A DNA stretch of 64,000 nt from Adiantum capillus-veneris (GCA_014529385.2 CM043944.1:68744895-68808894), one strand, 5' to 3'. Positions 1-11,507 are shown, numbered from the stretch's first letter. Notes: generated by a model not told the origin, from the sequence alone. Program-made: numbers and translations.

Positions 1-248
1 GTCGTTTGCTCCAATCCTTCATAGAACATTAGTAAGTTAGCAAAAATTAGTCAAATTAGCAAAGGGTTAGTGAGAAATTAGTGTGTGTAAACACACAGTT
101 GGCAAGATATGGTCACACATTAGGGAATTATGAACACAATGCGTCATGCACACACATTCAAAATCCACAATTAAAAACATAAATACACAAGTGAAATTAG
201 TGAGGGAACGCATTCGTTTATGCCACAATTACACTAGCGTAAGTCATC
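1..248 (-). mobile_element. Leader of a minus-strand LTR retrotransposon (element F), cut by the window edge
   Basis: This is the sequence just inside the primer site at 249-267, read on the minus strand. It is A/T-rich, has no reading frame of note and would be the untranslated leader before gag. The rest of the element lies outside the window. Confidence 0.45.
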
Positions 249-267
249 GTCCCCGGCAACGCCGCCA
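249..267 (-). other. Primer binding site, tRNA-Asp type
   Basis: On the minus strand it reads TGGCGGCGTTGCCGGGGAC. This differs by about two bases from the complement of the plant tRNA-Asp 3' end (TGGCGCCGTTGCCGGGGAT), the primer of many plant Ty3/gypsy elements. It fixes the orientation and marks the inner edge of the LTR to its right. Confidence 0.7.
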
Positions 268-272
268 AATTT

Positions 273-1182
273 TGGGGGTCCCACGATTGCAATAGCTCCA
301 ATGACCAACAAAATTGTCAATCCGGAGGGATGAGCTACCCGGCTAGGCCATGGAAACACTCACACAATTAGTGAGCTAATCGTGGCAACACAAATGGCTA
401 ACTCTAGGAGGTGAGCTTCTCGGCCTATATAGGAGCAAAGCCGCAATGAAGGGCAATCTCCATATCCACTTCTCTTCACCTCTAATCAACCCAATCACAC
501 ACATTAAGATTGCAAGACACACACAACACTTATCCTATCATGCAACACACTAATCACAAGCATACACACATAGATCTATCGAGCACCACACTCCAATCAA
601 ACCTACATACACACACAAGGAAAAGAGGGAAATCACACAAGATTAGAGAGGAATCAACCACTAGTTAGTGTAGAACTAGTTAATCTAAGCATCACAGGCA
701 ATCATAAGAAGTAAGAGAGAGGCATAGTGAAAGAGAATGAATCATTGATTATTGTTAATCAAGTCTCACGAGCAAGGAGAAGCTCAAGGACTCCATTGCC
801 ACACACCTCAGGAGCTCTCACCAAAGAGTGCTCTCAACAAATGACTTGAGAACCCTAATTTCTTTTACACACTACCTTATATACCTAGGTTAAAAATATG
901 CAATGTCCGAGCGCCCAAGGGATTTAGGGTTCACCACTTACTGAATCTGCAACCTAGGCACAGTAAGTGACCTATTCTTTACTACTTGGAACTCCCATTG
1001 AGCCCGTAACACATTAGAAATATTACAATGGCTTGAAATAAATCTAGAATTTACAATAAGTGACCATTTTTGGAAAACGTGTAACTCCAATCTTTACTAC
1101 TTCCTTGCATTCATCCTCGATGTGTATCCATACATCTTCGGTTTTTAGAAGCTTCTGTTAACTGCCGTTGATTCAGTTAACA
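273..1182 (-). mobile_element. 5' LTR of element F
   Basis: The inner boundary follows from the primer site; read on the minus strand the LTR ends ...CCCCCA. A TATA-like TATATAA lies on the minus strand at 877-884, followed by a transcript-like U/R region. The outer boundary at 1182 is inferred from a minus-strand TGTTAACTG start. No second LTR copy is in the window, so that edge is uncertain. Confidence 0.5.
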
Positions 1183-1425
1183 ACTTTTTAGATACATAAG
1201 TATATTTTTCATAATATAAATATGCATATGTAAGTATTATAATAAGCTTTCTATCTCATCGTACTTTTTATCTCAAGGGTAACATATTCATACTTTACCA
1301 TTAGAAAGTACTATGGGAAAAAATGCCAATAGTTCTGTCTCTTTTAACTTGGGGCAAAAGGAAATTGTTCTTTCTTTCTACTATCTCCTTATCATCTCAC
1401 ACCCTCTCTAAATCCTATATCTAGG

Positions 1426-1464
<39 letters not shown>

Positions 1465-1829
1465 TAAGTATTTTTCTTGTATTTTTTTTAATAGCTACTA
1501 AGAAGGAATTAAATCCTACTGGCACACTAGCTTGCATGATTTTCAAAGATACACCTATTTTAATGAATTATTACAAAGATGCTTACAAGGAGCAATGTCA
1601 TGCTTTCATATTGCATGAGGTGTAGGTGTCCATTTGAATCAAATGACCGTCTACGCTAAGAGGACCACAATAAAACTTTTACTACCAAAAATGTACCTTG
1701 TTTCAATTTACTTTTAGGACAAGATTTACATGTCCAAAATTGGAAAAAGTATATAAAATGAGGGTTGTAGCTTATGAGATGACTTTTTTCTCCCTATTTT
1801 TTTATTTATTTTAGAGCCACGGTTAGGGA
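1183..1829. other. Intergenic, no gene seen; contains an (AT)n tract
   Basis: A/T-rich sequence without coding potential on either strand. A perfect (AT)n microsatellite runs from 1430 to 1462. Confidence 0.7.
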
Positions 1830-2045
1830 GATATGATCAAAATGGTGGACCCCAGTCTTCCCACGTCATGCACGGACAACACATTTCAGTCCTTGTAATG
1901 TGTAGTTACACTGGCTTTTCTCTTTCTTCTGTAACCCTTGGGGGTTCCCTTCACCTATAAAAGGGGACCTATTGTTCCTTGAAAACCATTTATGAGAGAA
2001 TGAGAGAATTAATGCGTAATTCACTTAACCATAATCATAAGTCTA
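1830..2045 (+). promoter_or_regulatory. Candidate TATA promoter, possibly from an unrecognised LTR
   Basis: CTATAAAAGG at 1955-1964 sits in a G/C-richer block that looks like the U3-R junction of a plant LTR: a pyrimidine-rich stretch, the TATA box, then GAGAGAATGAGAGAATT about 35-50 bases downstream. No repeat partner or target duplication was found. Confidence 0.3.
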
Positions 2046-3060
2046 AGCCTACACTTGCTCCTTGAAGAGGTCTAGCAAGTCTTTATAAACAATCCTTTTA
2101 AGATCAGTTCTAACCAGAGAAAGACTTGAATTTGGCGCATCATTCAAGATTGGAAGTCTTCCCTCTCCTTGCCTCTCCATCAAATTAGCGAATAAATCTT
2201 GAAGGGTTATCAAACAAGGTGTGTTCTTTATTTGATTTTGTTGGTTTCTTAATGTTTTCCTTTTCATCTCTAGCCCAACACTTACCTCTACCTCTATTTC
2301 CAAATCTATTCCCTAAAAACCTAGCTATTATCCACTTCTAATTATACACCTATCCTATATCTATCTCTTTCTCCATCTCTCTTGTATCCTAATTACTGAA
2401 GGCATTCAAGCTACAATACTCTGTCAAAGCTATGATAACCCTTCTTTGAGAGCTATGCCAATACACAAGGTGAGTAACAATACCTTTACACTCTCACAAA
2501 TCTCTCTCCCTTAGAATCTTGTTCTCTCTACAAACTCTAGGTTCTCCTTGCTATAGGTACATCTCTCCCCGCAGTATCCTTATTGACTATGAGCAAGAAT
2601 AGGGCTTGGGAGGGAAACTTGTCTTTTCTTCACTTCTCTCATATCGACATTTTTCACATACTAGATTTATCATAGATGAATAATCCACATGATGTGTCTC
2701 AATGAAATACTTGTTTCATTGGATCCCATCCTACTACCCCTTCTAGACTATAGCTTTCTATTTCATATTAGTGTAGTTATCGTGCTATGAACTAAGAGGA
2801 TTTTTACACACAATCAACCCCAATCACTAGACAAAACATTTATATCATAGTAGGCACTAAACTATAGCTCCAAATATTAACAATTTGTAGCTTGTTTGGC
2901 CACCAAAGATTGAGTATCATTATCTAATCTATTAACCCTTTCATCCTACCCATGATAAGATATGACCAAAGCCTTGACATTTTCATCTTTGTGTTGTTTT
3001 GACTTTCTCTTTGTATTCTTTCTTTGTGTGTGTGAGTGCAAGAGGGAGAGAATGGGGCTT
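2046..3060. other. No gene seen
   Basis: A/T-rich sequence. A short minus-strand frame (2049-2303) has no recognisable motif. It may include the decayed 3' part of element A, but nothing shows this directly. Confidence 0.5.
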
Positions 3061-3101
3061 CTTTAATTTCACTCCCTACCAAACTCTAGACTTCATGGAA
3101 T

Positions 3102-3617
3102 CTATGGGATAACTCCTTTACATAATTTTGGAGTTAGCTCACAAATTCTCACAGCAAGAAGCCGGTGCTTTCCTAGAAAATCTATAAACATCTCAGTAGT
3201 GTGTTGGCATATCGTAGGGTCTACTACTTTCAGGTATTTATATGACCAATCGAACACATCCTTGTACTTGTTGAGAAGACTTATGATCTTCTCCTCATGT
3301 TCTCGGCTTAGATTTTTTGCTATGTAGGCTAGCCATGGGTCTTCTCCTAGTCCTGCCAAGGCCATCTCCTTTGCATCCTTAGGCCCATTGTAGGAATCCT
3401 TGCGGTTTTTCTCTTGTAGAGGTTGCGTCATCACTACCTTCTGATCTTGTACAATGAAATTTCTATCGTGGGACGGCACACTCATGTTTTCCTTGTTTTT
3501 CTTGTCTTCACCTTCCCAACTTTCTACTTCCATTGTCCATACTTCCCTAAGAATTTTCTTAACCTCGGTATTTCCTCTTTCTCTCCACCTTGGTCCATTT
3601 AGTTCCTCCAAACTCAC
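3102..3617 (-). pseudogene. Gypsy A pol fragment, PR-RT linker and start of RT
   Basis: The 171-residue frame holds the segment typical of plant gypsy pol just before the reverse transcriptase fingers: EEKIISLLNKYKDVFDWSY followed by DPTICQH. In intact relatives this leads into the RT core. Here the reading drifts from the family pattern after DPTICQH and stops at once, so no palm domain is present. Established: this linker is diagnostic for Ty3/gypsy pol. Inference: it is a 3'-truncated remnant of element A. Confidence 0.75.
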
Positions 3618-3627
3618 TCATTCATGG

Positions 3628-4068
3628 TTATTTTGTTTGTTTGGGCTTTATTTTAGATTCAAATTTTTGGTTTGTTTTCACAGTTATCTTATGCCTTATT
3701 TTTTTTCGATCTTGAGTTTTAGTGAACCTTCCAAATATGTCATCCTTGACACAATCTTCGGCCTTTAAAAGCATCAAGAAATTTGCTTTGCCCTTTGTTC
3801 TAGGAATAGGGTTCTCTCTTGGTTGGGTTTCTACTCTCTTTTTCTTGTAGCAATGTTGATGTCTAGGTTTTTGATTTGAAAAATCATAAAACATGACATA
3901 TGTTAGTGTTTCTTCTTGTTCACTCAGGTCGTCAAAGCATTCATTATCTGCGTCATCCTCTTGTTCAAGAGAGTCATAAAACATCTCCTCTTCTTTGACA
4001 CTCACCAGTTGATCATCTCCGGGGTTTTTCAGGACTAATTTCTCATCATTACAAAATAGAACACACAT
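3628..4068 (-). pseudogene. Gypsy A fragment between protease and RT
   Basis: A 146-residue minus-strand frame lying in order between the protease and the RT linker. It is rich in acidic and basic residues, has no recognisable catalytic motif and probably represents the linker. It is assigned to element A by position only. Confidence 0.45.
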
Positions 4069-4479
4069 ATAGGGTTGTTAGAATATGAGTCCATTCCTAT
4101 CGCTGTAGAGCTTCTTTGGGGAATGTATTCTTTATCTTCAAAAAGCGTTCTTTCGAGAATACACTCTTCACGTTTCAAGCTCTTACAATGTGAGGCTCCA
4201 CATATCCATAGCTTCTTTGGCTTGCCTAACCAAACTTGAAAATTCGATCCTGCTACTTTAACTGAAACAAGCTCCTCAATTGGGGTCTGATTCACATCAG
4301 TATAGCTATGGTCTATAAGATTTATCCACATCGTGGTTTCCATGTGTCTGAGGTTTATGTGATCATACCCCCAGTCTTGGACCATATTAAGTTGTCTCAT
4401 ACCAAGTATTAGGTTGTTACTGTTACTCTTGGAAAAATCCACTGAATCGGCTAGTTGGAATTTCATCTTGGTTTCCCTC

Positions 4480-4640
4480 AAGCCATGTTTTTCCAAATTT
4501 CCTTGGTGGCGATAAAAACACCAGCTCCACTATCGAGAACGGCCATGGTTGTTAGACCTTGGAGCACCACTGGAAGAGTAGTGTTTCCATCTTCACCCGC
4601 ACAATACTCACCAACCTTGTTTAATGGTATATGTCTTGTG
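4480..4640 (-). pseudogene. Gypsy A aspartic protease fragment
   Basis: Minus-strand translation of about 4505-4620 gives LPVVLQGLTTMAVLDSGAGV, the D-S-G-A active-site loop of a retropepsin with the usual hydrophobic strand before it. Retropepsins cut the Gag-Pol polyprotein. The frame is short and breaks on both sides; the next pieces (4035-4496 and 4608-4895) are in other frames. Family membership is clear from the active site; function is lost. Confidence 0.75.
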
Positions 4641-5127
4641 TTCAATTGAGGTTATTCTAGTTCTTGCATTCCTTCTTGTATCTGTGATGCTGGATCTTTT
4701 ACCCCAAACTTCTCTAAGAATTTGCCAGCATTTTCCCACATGTTTGGTCTTACTCAAAGAAGCTTTGCTACCATAATAGTGCAAGTCACATGCAGACAAT
4801 ATGTCTATCAATCCTTTGGAGTCTATAATCTTTCTTGACAAGAGTCTTTGTGATGGAACTGCCTTCACATCATATTTTCCTTCATACTCTCCCATGTATG
4901 AGGGTAGGGTTTATAAGGATTAATTCAGACTCACTCTGTAGAGATTGTATAGATTCTTTATCAATATGAGAAAATATCCGGATCTGTTTGAGATCCTGCC
5001 TCAAATTCCACTTTAGCTGGGAGAAACACATCCCCCCCCCCACCCTTAATGGTTTGATTAAAGCTTGTCTAAGCCATCATCCTCTCTGTAGGCCTCAAGA
5101 ATCATAGGATGAAAGCTCTCAGATTTT

Positions 5128-5762
5128 TGATCTATGGTATTCATCATGATCCTTGGCTTTCCTAATTCAGTTGTGGAGCTTTTGATTTTCCCTTATGTTT
5201 CATGTCATAATGGTATCATCTATGTTGGATCTTGAACTTCTATCCAACTCTTTGGTTTACTTGTTTGTGGATCTAGCAAAGCTTAGGCAGTCTGGATCAT
5301 TTTTTGACACATCTCCAACCTTTTCTTTTCCAACTCAGCGTAAGGATACGTCATCCATTTTTGTTCTTGGTTGGTATGTTTGAAGCCACATTATAGGCCT
5401 TCATAAGTGTGTCTAGGGGTTCATTCACTTTTTCAACTAGTATAGATCCCCTTGAACTTGCACTCTTTGGTCTGTTTTTCTCATTAGGTTCTCTGGTCTC
5501 TTAAATTTCCATCCTAGAATTAATTTCATTCTCTAATCTCTCTAACATGTCCCTGGTTTGTTTTAACTTCTCCGCTAAGACTATGTGTTTACGTTCCTTC
5601 CTATCTTTAATGCATGCCTTCCTAAATTTATAGATGTTTTGTTAACTTTTGTGTTCATAACTTTCTGATTTCTGATCTATGGTATTCATCATGATCCTTG
5701 GCTTTCCTAATTCAGTTGTGGAGCTTTTGATTGTCCCTTATGTTTCATGTCTTAATGGTGAC
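5128..5762. repeat. Direct repeat of about 90 bp inside gypsy A
   Basis: The segments at about 5128-5217 and 5673-5762 are nearly identical: both run from GATCTATGGTATTCATCATG through TTCAGTTGTGGAGC to TTATGTTTCATGTC. The spacing is about 545 bp. No TG...CA ends are evident, so local duplication within the dead element is the simplest reading. Confidence 0.8.
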
Positions 5763-5817
5763 AATGATTCTACACTTGATTTCTGAGCTTGTGCTCTTGT
5801 GACAATGTGTATAGGTA

Positions 5818-6105
5818 TCACCGTTTCATTTTCAAAACCGCTACTTGACGGCATTGACCCCACTTCACCTCTTTATTTGGATTTTTAGGAAAATCAATCA
5901 AATGAGTAATGTTGGAATCTAGACAGCATACATTCACTCTAATGATCTCCGTATGAAGACAATATTTCATAAGGCGGTCACCACCACACTTGTAGTACGG
6001 TCCTAAAGGATGGCGTGGTGCTCTTAGAGCCGCTCCTTGTTGATAGGCAAGTCTTTGTCTTGCTAACCCAATATTGGCTATGAACTTCAACGTGCGTTCA
6101 TCCAA
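5818..6105 (-). pseudogene. Gypsy A gag fragment with CCHC-like knuckle
   Basis: The 95-residue frame contains YYKCGGDRLMKYC. This resembles a nucleocapsid zinc knuckle in which the first Cys has become Tyr and the His has become Arg. Nucleocapsid knuckles bind the element's RNA. Position after the capsid segment fits gag order. The loss of metal ligands agrees with the decay seen elsewhere in element A. Confidence 0.5.
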
Positions 6106-7079
6106 ACTATATCTATCTTCTTTTGCAACTTCAAATGTTGTCGGTGGTCAAACATTCACAGTCATTCTCCAAGGTTCCAATGCTTTTGGCTCTTTGGGTG
6201 GATAGTATGTTGAGCTAGCCCCGTATTCACTTGTCTCTTTCTAATACACAGGCACATGCACTAAGGCTTGTTCCTCCGATTCCTCTATAGTGGGTGCATA
6301 GTTGATTCCCATAGATCTTGCTCCTAGTAGAGGTGGCTATTGACCCAAAACTCGTTGTGGCCATACAATCCCCATTGGTCTTGGAAAATTTCTTTATGTA
6401 TATCGGGGCGTTAGTGATACCTGAGGAGGTGCTACTTGGGTTGGTGGGGCATATTGTCACTCTCTCACATATCCCTTGTTGTAGTAACACACTTTTGTAG
6501 CATGATTTGTCATTTTTTCTCAATGTCACACCACTTTGGTGGCTTAGCATGTGGCTTCTCAAATGGGCTTATCCTTTTGAGCACTTCGTTGATAAGTTTC
6601 TCTTGGTTTACCGTTACCTCGCTCTTTTGTACTAACTTTGTAGAATTAGCTCCACTATGCTATGATGATGAATCATCATCTAAGTCTTTATAGTTTTCTT
6701 CCTTGTAGACATCACAATTGTCTACTAGGTATAGCGCCTCCTTGGTCAATTGGTTTAGAGTTGAGCTCTTCTTCATATCCAAATCCTTTTGAAGATCCTC
6801 ATTTGTCAATCCCTGAACAATTATCAATGTGATTCAGGAGTGAGTTGGTAGCTCTTTAACTAGGCATAATTTTATGTACCATTTCAACCTTAAGGCTTCT
6901 TTTCCAATGGATTCTTCTTCTTTCTACTTGAACATATGGATCTGCGAGACTGTATTATGGGCTATCCCTCTAGGACAAAATTCCCCAATAAACTCGTTGA
7001 ATACCTCCTCCATTGACTCAAAATCTCTGCATTCAACAAAATCAAACAGGTGGCGGAATCTTCCTCTGGAGTTAACCCA

Positions 7080-7300
7080 AACCTCGTGAACTATGTGGGA
7101 AAGCCTAGTACCTCTTTAGCTCTTATAACACGCATAAACTCTTCCGCGTGATCCCTCTGATCTCTACTTCCATAATATTTCTTGTTAACCCATCTTTGGA
7201 CATGAGAAGGTCTGATCCTCCAATTCTTCATCATTCTAAGCATCGGATCCTCCATTCCTCCTCTAGGAGCTCTTTTTGGCCAAGGATATAGTACATATTC
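7080..7300 (-). pseudogene. Gypsy A gag, capsid-type segment
   Basis: Minus-strand translation of 7121-7260 includes NWRIRPSHVQRWVNKKYYGS, then RDQRDHAEEFMRVIRA. Element D at 63.8 kb has RRIRPSQVQKWINKKYTGS and RDPRDHVAVFVRVIRA at the matching place. This is the start of the retrotransposon gag capsid domain. The match is the strongest sequence evidence that A and D are one family although they lie at opposite ends of the window and on opposite strands. Confidence 0.8.
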
Positions 7301-7759
7301 CTCCCCTAGAGGTGCACCTAATCCATAATTCTCGATTGGTATAGCAGGTGATTGTTCCCCTTCTCAGCCTCTTTCTTCTCATTCTTGTCTCTATGTGGTG
7401 CTTTAGTCTTGGTTGGATTCAGTATTCTCGTTCTACTCTCATCCCGACATTGCTAATGGAGTGGTGGTGTTGGTGATTCTGGCCCTAACATGTCTTGATA
7501 TCAACCCCCTTTTGGGTTCAGGTATGCTGTTGAAAATTGCTCAATCCATGCTTGAAATGATAGTGGTGTTGTTTGTGTGTTTTGAGGGTTAGGAAATGTT
7601 GTTTATGTGATTTTGTTGTACTATTGTAATCATCTCAAAAGGTATTTTTAGACTTGCTAGGGGTTTCTCTAAGATTTTGATTCCCTACCAAATATTTTTC
7701 CATCAATTTTGGCGTTACCACTCTCCCTACATCATCTGGGTGAATTGGATTGTATACTT

Positions 7760-8330
7760 ATCCATAATTATCAACAAAAATAATCTAGTTTCTCGTTATC
7801 AAATCATACAAAAACAAGTACAGGACTTTGTCTATGCTTAATTCGTTCACATGGAGTTCACCAGATGTAAGAGGTGACTCTTCCCTCCTTGTGCTTGTAA
7901 ATCCCCATATTTTCCTGAATAATAGCCATTCTCTTCACTCTCTTGTCATGAATATAGCAATCTCTCGAAAGATTGAGTTTAAGAGGTATTTTTCAAGTCT
8001 CCATAACCATCTCCCCTTTTTCTATGTTGTCTTCATACCAGTAGTAGATTTTTGGGTCTTTGACAATGAGATAGTGGTTTTCCTTCTCATCGCAAATCCT
8101 ATCACCATCGTCGGTTACCATGATTATTGCTAATTCTCTAGCTAGTCGTTCTTCAATACAAATGCATTGACGTCCTCAAACATCAACATACATCAGGGCC
8201 CCATGGTCATTGGTTCCCTTAAGAAAAGTTTCCTTGTATTCTAACATGTTTAAGGTTTTTTAGAGGTGCTACCCCCCATGGTCCCTTGCTACTAGAAACC
8301 TCCAAGTTGCAGTTGACCATCCTTTAATAT
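7760..8330 (-). pseudogene. Gypsy A gag N-terminal region
   Basis: The minus strand near 8030-8175 encodes QCICIEERLARELAIIM followed by DDGDRICDEKENHYLIV. Element D encodes KCICIEERLAQRLEIIR and DDGDRFGDEKGNHYLIV in its first gag frame (62749-63186). This N-terminal domain is not one I recognise beyond these two copies. Frame breaks show it is not translated as a unit. The nucleotide match continues towards 8420, where CACTA-1 begins. Confidence 0.75.
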
Positions 8331-8436
8331 AATCCTTTGGAAAAGTTTTTAGCATCACTAACCTCTTCTATGATTGATGCTAAGGGATAAGTCCTTGCTT
8401 GGTTTGCACTCTCTTCCATTGACACTACAAGAGGTT

Positions 8437-8441
8437 GTGGG
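8437..8441. repeat. Target site duplication GTGGG, left copy
   Basis: GTGGG directly abuts the solo LTR at 8442 and is repeated exactly at 9206-9210 after the LTR's other end. Confidence 0.9.
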
Positions 8442-9205
8442 TGTTAGGAAATAAGACGTAGCTAAATATATAATTGAGTAGATTACTTAATGGAGAGAGA
8501 CAAATTTACATACACGCGATTATAGAGTAGAGAGAGAGAGAGTACACATGATATACCCGGTTCACTCAATGCGGGCTACGTCCACGGGAAAGTAGCCACT
8601 CAATGGCTTTAGTACTTCAAAACAAGAAGTAGTTTACAAAGGGATTATACCCTTAATGGATCTCCCACCTTGCTTCACTCTCACCACCTCATACTCACCT
8701 TGTTGCATCAACCTCACACTATGAAATGTGTGTAGAAATGGCCTCCTTTTATAGGCCAAAAGGGTTGCCCTCTCTTATGAGAGACAACCATGTGTAGCCG
8801 CTCTTGTGTGAATAAGTCCAAATCGGACCCTCCAATCGGCCCATGTGTGGCCGCCCTTGTGTAAACAAATTCGCTTTTGAATTCGGCCACCGGCCACCGG
8901 CCATTGACTTCTCCGGACCACCGGCCACCAGCCATTGACTACCGGCTAACCGACCGCTTTCTGGCCACCGTTCGGCCATAATATTCCCGCGAAAAGAAAT
9001 ATTCCGGGGAAGAAAAAAAAAAGTCTCGGAGGCTTCCTCCCCCGAGGCCCCTAAAGTTGCCCGTGATTCTTGACCGTGAAAATTTTGGTTTCCGGTGAGT
9101 GATTTTCTTTCACGCACGACGGGTTCTCCTCATAATGGGGGCCTTACAAATGTGCGCTTTTACCACAGAAAATTACAAGAGGTAAATCAAGCTCCATACT
9201 TATCA
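8442..9205 (-). mobile_element. Solo LTR of the 54-59.5 kb copia family
   Basis: Read on the minus strand this 764-bp block runs TGATAAGTATGGAGC...TTATTTCCTAACA and matches both LTRs of the copia element at 53977-59533 throughout, including the TATAAAAGGAGG promoter and the CCGGTGG-rich block. It has no internal region and is flanked by a perfect 5-bp duplication, the signature of recombination between the two LTRs of a former full element. It lies 19 bp inside the CACTA-1 terminal repeat. Confidence 0.93.
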
Positions 9206-9210
9206 GTGGG
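9206..9210. repeat. Target site duplication GTGGG, right copy
   Basis: Exact repeat of 8437-8441 after the solo LTR. Confidence 0.9.
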
Positions 9211-9460
9211 CACTTGTGATGTTTTTAGCGATAAAAATACATTTTATACTCCTCGGCATTGCTAAGACTATCGCTAATAGTGTTGCTATGGGAACGTTGC
9301 TATATGCATTGCTATCTATGTCGCTATGACCGTCGCTATATAGTGATGCAGATAAGAGCATACATAGCGACGATTGGAGGCCTTCTATAGCGACGCTCAT
9401 AGTAGCGACATTTTAGAGCCTTATATAGGGACGCTTAAAGCGACGCCCGAGTAAAGTCTT
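9206..9460. repeat. CACTA-1 left subterminal repeats
   Basis: Short motifs of the form GTCGCTATG, TAGCGACG and TTGCTATG recur about every 15-25 bases in both orientations. Such arrays next to the termini bind the transposase in En/Spm-type elements. The same motif is found at 22920-23010, which ties the two ends together. Confidence 0.7.
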
Positions 9461-9526
9461 TTGGGTGGTAGGACATTGAATGCCCTTCCACCCATCACCA
9501 TATTGAATGTTTCAATAATAAAGTAA

Positions 9527-9641
9527 ACCTAAATGAATCCAAGATAAGCCCACATTCACCTTTGAAAGCAAGTGCAAGGTACTAATCCAAAGTAGTCACC
9601 CACAAGACAATATAACCATTAACTCTATCATGCATAGTACT
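9527..9641. repeat. 115-bp block shared with 40105-40219
   Basis: It contains ATGAATCCAAGATAAGCCCA, then AAGTGCAAGGTA, TAGTCACCCA and CAATATAACCAT, and ends TCATGCATAGTA. The block at 40.1 kb has the same string of words with scattered changes. In both places it lies among CACTA remnants, so it is probably part of the CACTA 3' region. Confidence 0.75.
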
Positions 9642-10099
9642 CTTTGCTAATAAAAGATAGAATAAAGATACAAAAATGACAAAAGTAAATTGATGAAATT
9701 AAATCAATGACAATTGCACACATCATAAGAAAAATCACTTGATTGTTAAGCTTTGCAAATGTAATAGTTACAACACCATTGTCGTATTGAGAAAATACAT
9801 GGTTTTCCAATAGTTACAAAAAGACATATACACGTCATCATTATACATGCTATGAAAAAAGGAAACTAATGCTATCTGGATATAGCTAGATTGAGGTCGT
9901 CTAATCAGTCATCTCATCACGTCCAAGTGGTATACCTATCGGATTCTGCAAAAAAAATCAATAAGACTTCTTGTAGCTATAAATATATAATTTACAAAAC
10001 AATCTATTTTCTTATCTTTTCATTAAAATACAACAAATGTAAAAGAGTAAAGTCAAATACTAACCATTCCGCTAAGAGAACTCGGAATTTTCATCAGGT

Positions 10100-11014
10100 C
10101 TTCATTGAAGCGTTCATCTCGACTTAACACGAGAAACTAGTCATGCCACATGTTGATGACTCTGTCTTTTAATCTACTTGGCACTTCACTCCACGTGTTT
10201 AGTATGTAGTGTCTAAACACTTGAGAGCAAAGATCGCGCATGCGCGAGATCAGCTTATTTCCTTCGTAATCCAAGATGATGTCGCCGCTGATTTCGACCG
10301 AGTATGGAAAGCCCTCTCGCCTGTGACGCGTGATTCTGGGTGTCTTGGCAGGGGTCTTTAGCGGTGTCTCGATGGGGCTACATGGTCAAGTGTCTCCATT
10401 GGAGTCTGGGACCCGAAGCGAGGAGTGTCGACTGGGATGACTCTCGAAAGGGTAGCTAGTGGTGTGTAGCCAGGATAGGCCGATAGCCGCACAAAACCTT
10501 GTGTAGATGGAGATGCCGTGGCTGGTGTGGGGGCGGGCAAAGAAGGGGAAGGTAAGGTGCCTCCTCAAACACAAGATGGTGTCGAGGCATCAGCCGTGAC
10601 ATCCCCATAGAAACCACCACCACCACCACTAGAGTTTCATTGTGTAGATGAGTGTGAAGATCGTCTCATCGACACCGAAGCTTTGGAGTGCGCTGAATGG
10701 TCCAAACCAAAGGAAGACACCGAAGGAGTAGAATGACGTGATGGTGCTCTAGAGCGATGATGCTCCTCATAGCACCTCGTCTGTTGGGGTGACAAAAAAG
10801 AAAGAAACTCGACATCATCCATACTTGCATTAAACACAAAAACATGTAATCTTAATATTGAATTAATGGAGAAGAAAACATGGACAAGTAGAGAGACAGA
10901 GAGAGAGAGAGAGGGAGGGAGGGAGAGAGAGAGAGAGAGGGGGGGACTCATAAAGGGCGAGGGATTCCTGTGTAGAGATATTCCATTGAAGTTCTTGTGA
11001 ATTTGTAAAAGCAC
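10100..11014 (-). pseudogene. CACTA ORF2-type protein remnant
   Basis: Minus-strand pieces in order: a Ser/Arg/His-rich segment (10637-11014), a Pro/Ser/Thr-rich linker ending VPDSNGDT, and after a stop a segment with TSSWITKEISSRMRDLCSQV then SRLKDRVINMWHD. The last part resembles the helical domain of the plant En/Spm accessory (Ptta-type) proteins. A comparable set, including a linker ending TSDTLGDT, is found at 37.4-38.3 kb. Several stops mean it is not functional, unless introns remove them. Confidence 0.45.
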
Positions 11015-11270
11015 TTCGCTCCGGGTGCAATAGAGACTAAGGCTGCAATCATGAAAGAGGTGATCTGTCTCTACTCAAAGATGCTTCTTGCACCTCCACT
11101 AGATCTAGTTGATCAGGTGAAAGAGACGTTAAGAAGCAGTAGTAGTGCTTCTTAGCACCTCTTTCATCTGATCAACTAGATCTAGTGGAGGAACGAGCAA
11201 CATCTTTGAGCAGAGACAGATCACCTTCTTCGCGATTGCAGCCTCAGCCGCCATTGCACTCGAAGTGCAG
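11011..11270. repeat. Long inverted duplication, arms about 125 bp, 9-nt loop
   Basis: The left arm 11011-11137 and right arm 11147-11270 are reverse complements with few mismatches; the loop is 11138-11146. Both arms, each read outward-to-centre, encode closely matching peptides (VICLYSKMLLAPPLDLVDQ in the left arm on plus, VICLCSKMLLVPPLDLVDQ in the right arm on minus) ending shortly after KE(T/V)LRS. So a coding-like segment was duplicated tail to tail. The transcript of either strand would fold into one long hairpin. Confidence 0.9.
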
Positions 11271-11507
11271 TGCTCTTCGTCCCTGCTTGTGAGAACATAC
11301 CTAGAGCATACGTACCTAGAGTGGATGCAATGACGATTAAATACAATGACGCAATGACACATATAGACAAGAATGGACAAAAAGCCACGTGAATACAATA
11401 TGTATTATAAAATGGAGCAAAATAATTCAAATACAATGTTTATGGCTTTAAGAGGTCTCTCTCTCATCCTGGCATAGCTCAGCATAACTTCCTATAGCTA
11501 TATAGAG

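Larger units (their letters stand above)
3060..8422 (-). mobile_element. Ty3/gypsy element A, degenerate gag-PR-RT segment
   Basis: Read on the minus strand, pieces appear in gypsy order: gag N-terminal region (7760-8330), capsid segment (7080-7300), CCHC-like knuckle (5980-6030), aspartic protease (4490-4620) and the PR-RT linker (3102-3617). Stops and frameshifts separate every piece, so it is long dead. The gag pieces match element D at 62.7-64.0 kb closely enough to place both in one family. The CACTA-1 end at 8423 interrupts it; its leader resumes beyond 23.0 kb. RNase H and integrase were not found. Confidence 0.8.

Noticed and set aside
8714-9117. Minus-strand frames of 73 and 122 codons
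   Set aside because: They lie entirely inside the solo copia LTR; the same frames appear in the LTRs at 54 and 59 kb and reflect the CCGGTGG repeat.
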